The position numbers were made by a program, and so were the translations under genes. The notes below the pieces were generated by a model. That model searched no databases and was not told the origin of the DNA. It saw nothing but the letters and a program-made list of their open reading frames with translations. Shown here one piece after another: positions 57,076-64,000 of a DNA stretch of 64,000 nt. The stretch's first letter is position 1; the number at the start of each line of letters is the position of its first letter. The stretch spans positions 1 to 64,000 of the forward strand of contig JAOPYC010000101.1 in assembly GCA_025964795.1 (NCBI GenBank), read 5' to 3'. The DNA comes from Marmoricola sp. GTDB lineage: Bacteria; Actinomycetota; Actinomycetes; Propionibacteriales; Nocardioidaceae.

Positions 57076-60000
57076 GTGCCCGGACCCGACCTCGTCGCCG
57101 ACCTCCAGGCCATCGGCCGCGCCCGCGTGGACGTGGCGGAGCACGAGCGCACCATCGAGGAGACCAGGATCGAGCGCGCCGGCCTCGCCGAGCGGCGGGA
57201 CCAGCTGCTCGCCGCCGGCCAGGTCGACAGGGCCGAGAGCCTCGCCCAGAGGATCGAGGCGGCGGAGTCGCGGCTGGGGGCCCTGCAGTCCGGCCGGGCC
57301 GACCTGCTCGGGCAGATCACCGACCTCTCCGACGGGCTGCTGACGGTCTTCACCCCCGAGTCCCTCACCGCGACCCTCGACGGCACCCGTCCGGTCGCGA
57401 TGCTGCCCGTCCGGATCGAGACCCGCTTCGAGACGGCGACCAGGCTCCGCGTGCGGGTCTTCCCCGACCAGCTGCACGTCGACGCGCACGACCCCGCCCT
57501 CACGGCGGACGAGTCGGAGGGTGCGCAGTGGTACTGGAACCAGCGCTGGGCCGCCGGCCTCGACGACCTCGACGCCGGCCGAGTCGCGTGGACCGGTCTC
57601 ACCCAGCGCTTCCGGCCCGGCCGGGCGGCGTACCTCGTCCGGGCGATGACCCCGACGAACGCGCCCGCCGACGGCGCCCCCGACTTCCCGGCGCCGCCGG
57701 CCCGTGAGTCGACCTGGAACCGGGCCCCGCTCGCGACCGCCCTGCCGGACCGGTTCTGCGTCGTCGGCCTGGCCCGGCAGGACGGAGCGTGGGTCGAGCG
57801 GTTCCGGCAGTGGGGCAGCGCGGTCCCGGACACCCTCGCCGTCGGGATCGACCCCCACGACCTGCAGGAGGCGCCCGAGAAGGGCGGCCTGCCGGTCGAC
57901 GAGGGCACGAGGTGGCTGCGGGAGCCCGACCGGGCCCGGCAGGTGGGCGCGCTGATCGAGGTCGACCACCCGTCCCTGGCGCAGGGTGTCGAGCGGCTGG
58001 TCGTCCTCGGGGTCGACTGGACCCAGCAGCCCGACCAGGCGGCCGCGTCGCTGGAGACGCTGCTGGAGGCGCAACGCTGGGCCGGCCACCTCGGCTTCGT
58101 GCCCCAGGGGACGCCGACCAACAACACCTCCGACACCCGCACCGGCTACACCACCGACCCGGCCGCGGAGGCTGCTGCGCTCGACCCGTCGGCCACGTCC
58201 GCCGGAGGTGACGAATGGACGGCCGGGCCCCGCCTGGCCGCCGCCCTGGGCCTCGACCCGTCGACGTTCGACGGGCTCCCCGGCGCCACCACCAGGGAGC
58301 ACGCCTGGGCCTCGGCGCTGACCGACACGCTCTGGCGCGGCACGGCCGGCTACTACCTGACCGACCTGCTCGACCCGCTGGCCAAGGACGACCCCCAGGT
58401 CGACGCCGACCTGCGCGAGTTCGCCCGGTCCAGCCTGTTCGCGGCCGGGCCACTGCCCACCCTTCGCGTCGGCGCCCAGCCGTACGGCGTGCTGCCGGTC
58501 GTGTCCTCGCGGTCCTACGAGCCCGGCGCCGGCCGGGCCGAGCAGCTCGTGCACCGGGTGGCCACGCTGATGCGCCAGATCACCAGCCCGGCCGTCGCCG
58601 ACGTGCCGCACCTGCGCCGCGCTGGCGAGGACCAGGACGTCGACACCGTCCTGCTCAAGCTCCTGCAGCGCACGCCAGTGCCGTGGACCTTCCGGTTCCG
58701 GCCGATCACCGGACCGTTGGAGCGCAAGAACATGAGCGTGCGCTGGGACCTCACCAACGCCTGGCAGCGCACCTGGACCTCGGCGATGTGGGTCGGTCTC
58801 GGGGTCTTCACGAGCACCCGGCTCAACGAGCTGACGCACGGCAAGGACAGTCCGCTCCCGGTCCCGCTCGTCGCCAGGCCCGGGGGGGAGAACCCCACGG
58901 CCTACCTCGGCGAGATCGCCGAGCTGATGAAGGACGTCAACGGCCGCAAGGCCCTCAACCTCCGGGAGGACTCCATCGCCCTGCTCGAGGCGATGGCCGC
59001 GCACAGCGGCGTCCTCGAGCTCGACCGCTGCGCGCTGCACACCACCCGCGACGGCCTGGGTCTGTCGGCGGCGCAGCTCGCCACCCTGCCCGCGCTGGCG
59101 AACCTGTCCATCGCGACGCCGGACTCGGTCCGGGTGGAGCAGGCGCCGACCGTGCCCGTCGCGTCGCTCGACTTCACGTCGGGCCGGCAGCTGGCCGACG
59201 CTGTGGTGCCCCAGGTCTCGTCGAAGCCGCTGGGCGAGTTCGTGACCACCGAGTTCGCCGACCGGTTCGGTGACCTCGCCGCGCTGCTCGGGGCGCCGAC
59301 CGATCCGTTCTACTGGCTGGGGCACCACCAGGTCGCCCTGCAGGAGCTGGCCGCGGCACCGCCCGACCAGCTCGAGTGGACCTTCCGTGGCTACCTCGAC
59401 CTCTTCTCCACGCGGCTCGACGCCTGGTTCACCGGGCTCTCGACGCGCCGGCTGACCGACCATCGCGAGGCTGCCCCGACCGGCGTACACCTGGGGTGCT
59501 GGGGGTTCGTCGAGGACCTGCACCGCGACATCGGGGCCGGCGCCGAGAGCCTCGGCTTCGTGCACACCCCGTCGCTCGCCCACGCCGCGAGCACGGCCCT
59601 GCTGCGCAACGGCCGGCTGGCCAACCGCGGCGACGACGGAACGGTGTTCGACCTGCAGGTCACCTCCGACCGCGTACGCCGGGCCCGGTGGCTCCTCGAA
59701 GGGGTCGCCCAGGGACAGCAGCTCGCCGCCCTGCTCGGCTACCGCATCGAGCGCGGGCTGCAGGACGCCGGCCTGGACCTGATGCGCTACCAGATGCCGC
59801 TGCGCCGCACGGCTCCGCTGCGCGGCCCGGACGTGGCACCCGACGAGTCGGTGGAGGTGCTGGCCGCCCGCGACGTGGTCGACGGCGTGGCGCTGCTCGA
59901 CCGCTGGCGCACCGACCCGTCCGGGGTGCTCGGCGCCGTGGCGAGCCAGGCCGGCCTGGCCAGCCTGCCGGGCACCGACGCCAGCCGGCTGCGGGCAGTG

Positions 60001-61710
60001 ATCGACGCCGTCCACGACACCTACGACGCAGTGAGCGACCTGCTCGTGGCCGAGAGCGTCCACCAGGCCGCGATCGGCAACCTGGACCGCTCGGGCGCCT
60101 CGCTGTCGGCCCACGATCGTCACGGCAGCGTGACCGAGCTCGACTACGTCGGGTCTCCCCGCTCCGGTCACACGATCGGGCACCGGGTGGTGGTCGCGCT
60201 CCAGGACCAGGCCCTGGCGACCGGCTGGAAGCGCGACGCGCGGGGCGTGGCCGAGCCGCTGCTCGACGCCTGGCTCTCCCGGCTCCTGGGCCCGCCGTCG
60301 CAGTGGCAGTTCGGGGCGCTGCTGCACGCCCCCGACGGGACCGCCACCGTGCTGAGCCCGATCACGCTGGCCGACCTCGGCCTGGGCCCGCTGTCGGTCG
60401 CCCTCGCGACGCAGAAGACCGGCGCGGGCCGACCGAGCGAGCTGGAGCAGCGGATCGGACTGGCCTTCGCCGCCCAGGCGGTCGCCGACCCCGCGGCCGA
60501 GCTCGAGCTGCTCGCCGAGGCCCCGTCGGGCAGCGCCGCCGGCGGACTGGCGCTCCTGGACACGCTGGGCGACTGGGCGGCGAAGGTGACCGGCGCCTCC
60601 CCGCTGGCCCCGGGTGACCTCGCCTCGGGTGCCGACCTCAGCGGGGCCCTCGCGGCACCCGGCACCGTCGACGTCACCGAGCTGGCCGCCCGGGTCGCGG
60701 GCACCCGGACGAGGCTCACCGCCGTGGTGACGGCCCTCCGCAAGGCCTCGACCCCGAAGCAGCGCAGCAAGGCCCTCCTCGACGCGGTCGCCTTCGACGG
60801 CCCCGACGCGCTGCCGGTCGTGCCCGAGAACCACGCGCAGGCTGCCGAGGAGCTCGAGATGCAGGCGGCCGAGGTGGTGGCCCGACTCACCCTGCTCGAC
60901 GCAGCCGTGGACAAGGCGGTGGCCGAGCCCCTGCCCGAGGGCGACCAGCAGGTCGCCGCCCGGCACACCGCACTGCTGCGCTCCCTGCTCGGGGCGCCCC
61001 AGCCGGTGCTGCCGCGGCTGACGCTGGCCGACAGCGCACCCCTGGCGGCCTCGCTCGCCGACCGGGCCGCACTCCTCGGCGGTGACCCGGTCGCCCCGGC
61101 CGCCTGGCTGCAGCGCGCGGCGCTGGTCCGGCCGGAGCTCGACGCGTTCGCCGGCCTGCTGCTGCACGCCGAGGCCGCCGGGCAGGACGTCCCGGCCCAG
61201 CTGCAGATCGCCCAGCTCCCCCATCGTCCGGGGGTGCCCTGGACCGCCCTCCCCCACGGCGACGCCGGCCCGCCGCCACACGGCTCCGTCGCGTTCGCGG
61301 TGCACTCCTGGAAGCCCCTCGACGCGGGCAAGGCGTTCGCCGGCCTGGTGGTGGACGGCTGGACCGAGACCCTGCCCGCCACGACGGAGACCACGGCCGT
61401 CACCTTCCACTACGACGCTCCCGGCGCCCGGGCGCCGCAGTCGGTGCTGCTCGCCGTGCACCCGGCGGTGCGGCCGGAGAAGTGGAGCTTCGACCTGCTG
61501 CTCGAGACGGTCAACGAGGCCGCCGACCTGGCCCAGCTGCGGATGCTCTCCTCGGCCGAGCTCGCGCCGATGGGGTCGTTCCTGCCGGCGCTCTACCTGC
61601 CGGACGACTACACCCACGACGTCCCGTCGGTGTCGCTGACCGAGCTGCTGAAGTCCGCGCAGGCCGCCGGCTTCGCGGTGCTGCACGCCGACGTCCTCGG
61701 GAAGGCGTGA
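57076..61710 (+). CDS. Very large protein of unknown function, module gene 4 (1544 aa)
   Basis: GTG start one base after the previous stop. Residues about 15-85 form a coiled coil (EHERTIEETRIERAGLAERR, AESLAQRIEAAESRLGALQS). The next region opens VAMLPVRIETRFETATRLRV, RVFPDQLHVDAHDPALTADE, WYWNQRWAAGLDDLDAGRVA and LPDRFCVVGLARQDG, suggesting a discrete N-terminal domain. The central 900 residues are Leu/Ala-rich and helical in look, and the C-terminus returns to beta-type sequence (AVTFHYDAPGARAPQSVLLA; WSFDLLLETVNEAADLAQLR). No enzymatic motif recognised. Its size and coupling suggest a structural or scaffold component. Confidence 0.85.
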   Translation: MPGPDLVADLQAIGRARVDVAEHERTIEETRIERAGLAERRDQLLAAGQVDRAESLAQRIEAAESRLGALQSGRADLLGQITDLSDGLLTVFTPESLTATLDGTRPVAMLPVRIETRFETATRLRVRVFPDQLHVDAHDPALTADESEGAQWYWNQRWAAGLDDLDAGRVAWTGLTQRFRPGRAAYLVRAMTPTNAPADGAPDFPAPPARESTWNRAPLATALPDRFCVVGLARQDGAWVERFRQWGSAVPDTLAVGIDPHDLQEAPEKGGLPVDEGTRWLREPDRARQVGALIEVDHPSLAQGVERLVVLGVDWTQQPDQAAASLETLLEAQRWAGHLGFVPQGTPTNNTSDTRTGYTTDPAAEAAALDPSATSAGGDEWTAGPRLAAALGLDPSTFDGLPGATTREHAWASALTDTLWRGTAGYYLTDLLDPLAKDDPQVDADLREFARSSLFAAGPLPTLRVGAQPYGVLPVVSSRSYEPGAGRAEQLVHRVATLMRQITSPAVADVPHLRRAGEDQDVDTVLLKLLQRTPVPWTFRFRPITGPLERKNMSVRWDLTNAWQRTWTSAMWVGLGVFTSTRLNELTHGKDSPLPVPLVARPGGENPTAYLGEIAELMKDVNGRKALNLREDSIALLEAMAAHSGVLELDRCALHTTRDGLGLSAAQLATLPALANLSIATPDSVRVEQAPTVPVASLDFTSGRQLADAVVPQVSSKPLGEFVTTEFADRFGDLAALLGAPTDPFYWLGHHQVALQELAAAPPDQLEWTFRGYLDLFSTRLDAWFTGLSTRRLTDHREAAPTGVHLGCWGFVEDLHRDIGAGAESLGFVHTPSLAHAASTALLRNGRLANRGDDGTVFDLQVTSDRVRRARWLLEGVAQGQQLAALLGYRIERGLQDAGLDLMRYQMPLRRTAPLRGPDVAPDESVEVLAARDVVDGVALLDRWRTDPSGVLGAVASQAGLASLPGTDASRLRAVIDAVHDTYDAVSDLLVAESVHQAAIGNLDRSGASLSAHDRHGSVTELDYVGSPRSGHTIGHRVVVALQDQALATGWKRDARGVAEPLLDAWLSRLLGPPSQWQFGALLHAPDGTATVLSPITLADLGLGPLSVALATQKTGAGRPSELEQRIGLAFAAQAVADPAAELELLAEAPSGSAAGGLALLDTLGDWAAKVTGASPLAPGDLASGADLSGALAAPGTVDVTELAARVAGTRTRLTAVVTALRKASTPKQRSKALLDAVAFDGPDALPVVPENHAQAAEELEMQAAEVVARLTLLDAAVDKAVAEPLPEGDQQVAARHTALLRSLLGAPQPVLPRLTLADSAPLAASLADRAALLGGDPVAPAAWLQRAALVRPELDAFAGLLLHAEAAGQDVPAQLQIAQLPHRPGVPWTALPHGDAGPPPHGSVAFAVHSWKPLDAGKAFAGLVVDGWTETLPATTETTAVTFHYDAPGARAPQSVLLAVHPAVRPEKWSFDLLLETVNEAADLAQLRMLSSAELAPMGSFLPALYLPDDYTHDVPSVSLTELLKSAQAAGFAVLHADVLGKA

Positions 61711-61715
61711 CGACG

Positions 61716-63533
61716 ATGGCCCTCTACGACCTCGCGCACCTGGTCTCCCTCGAGACGGAGCTCCGCATCAGGCCGACCGTCGTCAGCTACTCCCGGCTGG
61801 AGCCGGTGAACCTCAGCTCCGGTGACCTGACCCCCGGGCTCGAGGTCCGGCTCGCCGACCCGCTGTGGATGATCGGTCGCCAGTGGCAGTTCGAGGAGCT
61901 CCGCGGCGAGGACGGCGGCTCCCCGGTCGTGGCCGAGGTGAACGCCGAGCGTGGGCCGGTCACCCGCTTCCACCCCGGGTCGCCACTCGGCACCCCCGAC
62001 TCCGCGGGTGAGTCCGTCGACGTGCCCCCGGCCACGCCGGTCGAGGTCGCCGTCGAGGCCGAGACCCCCGACGTGCACCCGGAGCGGGTGCGCTCCCAGC
62101 TCGGGCTGCACCTGCTCCGCCTGACGCGCGCGCTGGGGCTGCCCACGACGATCCTGGCCAAGGTGGAGGCGGCGTACGTCGCGGAGTGGCCGTTCGCAGG
62201 CGACCTCGACGCGGAGGTCGACCCGGTGGGCGCCTCGCGGCGGCGGGTGCTGACGGGGCGGGTGCCCGACGGCGCGGCCGCGGTGGCCGCGCTCCGGGCG
62301 TCGGGCGGGGACCTGCCGTCGTCGGTGAGCACGGCCGCTGGCACGGCCGCTCGTCGTACGGCGGTGAAGGAGGTGCTCGCCACCTGGCGGACCTGGGCCG
62401 AGCAGCTCGTCGCCGTGCCCACCGGGTCGTCGTGGGACCCGCACCGGCTGGAGTACTCCTTCGCCGTCCAGGCCACGCTCTCCACGGGCGACGTGGTGCT
62501 CCGCTCCGACGAGTACGTCGGCGGCACGGTCGACTGGTACTCCTTCGACGCCGCGGCCTCCCCCGCCCTCGGCGCCCCCGCCCAGCCGGTCCCGCCCGAG
62601 GTGGTCAGGCAGACCCTGGTGCCCACGCCGGTGAAGTACCCCGGGATGCCCAACGACCGGCTCTGGGCGTTCGAGGACTCCAACGTCTACCTCGGCGGCC
62701 TCAAGGCGGGGTCGACCGACCTGGCCCGGCTCGCCCTCGTCGAGTTCTCGCTCGTCTTCGGCAACGACTGGTTCCTGCTCCCCTTCCAGATGGAGTACGG
62801 CGACGTGGCCCGGGTGCACAGCCTCCGGGTGGTCGACACCTTCGGGGCGAGCATCGACGTGGGACCGTCCCGTGAGGTCGGCCGCCCCGGCTGGACCGTC
62901 TTCCAGAACACCCCGGTCGACGACGGGTCGGCGCTGGCGGACGTGTTCGTGCTGCCGGCCACGCTGCGTCACGCCCTGGAGGGTCCGCCGCTCGAGGAGG
63001 TCGCGCTGTTCCGCGACGAGATGGCCAACCTGGTCTGGGGGGTCGAGCGCGTCGTACAGGGGCCCAGCGGCGAGCCGGTCAAGCGCGGCCTGGTCGAGTC
63101 GAGGTCGCTGCGCCAGCAGCTGCCCGGCGACCTCGACGACGCGGCGATCGTCTACCGGCTGATGACGCCGGTGCCCGACCACTGGATCCCGTTCGTCTCG
63201 GTGCCGCTCGCGGGCGTCCCGCTGAACCGGTTCGCGACCGAGCTCGAGCGCCGCCCGATGGTGCGGTTCCTGCCCGGCGGGACGGTCGAGGTGGTGCACC
63301 CGCACGGCGTGCTGCTGCGCACGTCGCCCGAGGGGGACGTGGCCGCCGACCGGCTCCGGATCGCCGAGCAGGAGGTGCCGCGGGACGGCGTCGTGCTCAC
63401 CCGCCGCTACCAGCTCGCGCGCACCACCGACGGCGGCACGGTGCTGTGGATCGGCCGCCGCAAGGAGGCCGGCCAGGGCGAGGGCTCCTCGGGCCTGAAG
63501 TTCGACACCGCGCTGCCACCCGACGGGCTCTGA
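61716..63533 (+). CDS. Protein of unknown function, module gene 5 (605 aa)
   Basis: Start at ATG 61716; an in-frame GTG at 61707 overlapping the previous stop (GTGA) would add three residues. Distinctive segments are VSLETELRIRPTVVSYSRLE, LADPLWMIGRQWQFEELRGE followed by DGGSPVVAE, LWAFEDSNVYLGGLKAGSTD, FGNDWFLLPFQMEYGDVARV and TRRYQLARTTDGGTVLWIGR. No known domain identified by eye, no signal peptide, mixed alpha/beta. Last gene of the tight operon; the next gene begins 39 bp later but is a regulator with its own spacing. Confidence 0.85.
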   Translation: MALYDLAHLVSLETELRIRPTVVSYSRLEPVNLSSGDLTPGLEVRLADPLWMIGRQWQFEELRGEDGGSPVVAEVNAERGPVTRFHPGSPLGTPDSAGESVDVPPATPVEVAVEAETPDVHPERVRSQLGLHLLRLTRALGLPTTILAKVEAAYVAEWPFAGDLDAEVDPVGASRRRVLTGRVPDGAAAVAALRASGGDLPSSVSTAAGTAARRTAVKEVLATWRTWAEQLVAVPTGSSWDPHRLEYSFAVQATLSTGDVVLRSDEYVGGTVDWYSFDAAASPALGAPAQPVPPEVVRQTLVPTPVKYPGMPNDRLWAFEDSNVYLGGLKAGSTDLARLALVEFSLVFGNDWFLLPFQMEYGDVARVHSLRVVDTFGASIDVGPSREVGRPGWTVFQNTPVDDGSALADVFVLPATLRHALEGPPLEEVALFRDEMANLVWGVERVVQGPSGEPVKRGLVESRSLRQQLPGDLDDAAIVYRLMTPVPDHWIPFVSVPLAGVPLNRFATELERRPMVRFLPGGTVEVVHPHGVLLRTSPEGDVAADRLRIAEQEVPRDGVVLTRRYQLARTTDGGTVLWIGRRKEAGQGEGSSGLKFDTALPPDGL

Positions 63534-63572
63534 GTCCCCGGCTCACGGTCCCGGTCGTGGGAGCATCGGCGC

Positions 63573-64000
63573 ATGCGTGACGAAGGCGAGGACCAGGCTC
63601 CCGTACGCCGGGGCCGGCCCGGCTACGACCAGGAGACGGTGCTGCGGCGCGCGATCGACCTCTTCAACGCGCAGGGGTACGACGCGACCAGCATGGGCGA
63701 CCTCGCCCGGGAGCTGGGGCTGTCCAAGTCGGCGATCTACCACCACGTCCCCAGCAAGGAGACGCTGCTCTCCGCGGCCCTCGACGAGGCGCTGGACGGG
63801 CTGACCGCGGCCTTCGACACGGCTGTCGACGCCGACCCTGGTGGGGACGCCTATCAACGGCTCCGGGGGGTCGTCGAGGCCTCGGTGCACCTGCTCGCCG
63901 AGCACCTGCCGGCCGTCACCCTGCTGCTCCGGGTGCGCGGCAACAGCGCTGTGCAGCTGGCCGCGCTCGAGCGCCGCCGGGCCATCGACGAGAAGCTCAC
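63573..64000 (+). CDS. TetR-family regulator, PaaR-like; truncated by right edge
   Basis: 142 residues are visible. The N-terminal HTH is RRGRPGYDQETVLRRAIDLFN, then QGYDATSMGDLARELGLSKS and AIYHHVPSKETLLSAALDEAL. The GYDATSM...LSKSAIYHHV stretch resembles PaaR, the repressor of phenylacetate catabolism in actinobacteria; if so, paa genes should lie just beyond the window. It may alternatively regulate the upstream module. Effector domain incomplete. Confidence 0.85.
   Translation, partial: MRDEGEDQAPVRRGRPGYDQETVLRRAIDLFNAQGYDATSMGDLARELGLSKSAIYHHVPSKETLLSAALDEALDGLTAAFDTAVDADPGGDAYQRLRGVVEASVHLLAEHLPAVTLLLRVRGNSAVQLAALERRRAIDEKL

Noticed and set aside
54411-58142. 1243-codon minus-strand open frame
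   Set aside because: Antisense to module genes 3 and 4; Gly/Arg/Pro-rich shadow without start signals.
57031-61686. Open frame of about 1550 codons on the minus strand
   Set aside because: Antisense to the coupled 1544-aa gene; composition is Gly/Arg/Gln/Val-rich as expected for a GC-biased shadow frame, with no ribosome site or domain.

Overview
The window is high-GC actinobacterial chromosome. GTG starts, ATGA/GTGA stop-start overlaps, DUF222/HNH gene remnants, AcoR-type and ANTAR regulators and a CYP116-like P450 all fit a soil Actinomycetes lineage; the gene set most resembles Nocardioides or a close relative, but genus is inference. No rRNA, tRNA or CRISPR array was seen. Coding is dense on both strands.

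Layout. 1-4.7 kb: left-truncated propane/phenol-type diiron monooxygenase alpha subunit (prmA/mimA), an 82-aa small protein, a MimR/AcoR-like activator, a 72-aa membrane protein and a secondary-alcohol dehydrogenase. Three copies of an inverted repeat GTCTCA-N3-TGAGAC sit at the promoters of this alkane-oxidation regulon. 5.0-7.1 kb: an IS110-family transposase with an in-frame stop and an HNH nuclease with repeated zinc knuckles. 7.2-9.3 kb: intradiol dioxygenase and TagB-like transferase. 9.3-12.5 kb: metal uptake, with NiCoT under a Nur-like box, and CbtA/CbtB under a cobalamin riboswitch next to a CbiX-like/ferredoxin protein. 12.6-23 kb: stress and housekeeping genes (GlsB-like protein, large catalase, NAD(P)HX dehydratase, ankyrin protein, a decapeptide-repeat protein, GAF-ANTAR regulator, Ser/Thr kinase) plus decayed fragments. 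23.1-25.9 kb: ferric-reductase-like flavoprotein, FMN-binding protein and ApbE flavin transferase. 26-29.2 kb: DedA, TatA, membrane proteins and a LuxR regulator.

29.2-42.7 kb: a LacI regulator divergent from an eleven-gene operon containing IolD-, IolG- and IolE-like enzymes, three Gfo/Idh/MocA oxidoreductases in all, an HpcH/HpaI aldolase, aldehyde dehydrogenase, D-hydroxyacid dehydrogenase, SDR, PhyH dioxygenase and a second TIM-barrel isomerase. This looks like a catabolic pathway for a modified cyclitol (inference). It lacks IolB, IolC, IolJ and any transporter within the window.

43-47.7 kb: epoxide-hydrolase-like enzyme, a LacI regulator and a self-sufficient P450-reductase-ferredoxin fusion; matched 12-bp palindromes lie between regulator and P450.

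47.8-63.5 kb: five tightly coupled genes encoding a PhoD-like phosphatase and four very large or uncharacterised proteins (about 1123, 1143, 1544 and 605 aa). This is the best candidate for an undescribed multi-protein system. The window ends in a TetR gene cut by the right edge.
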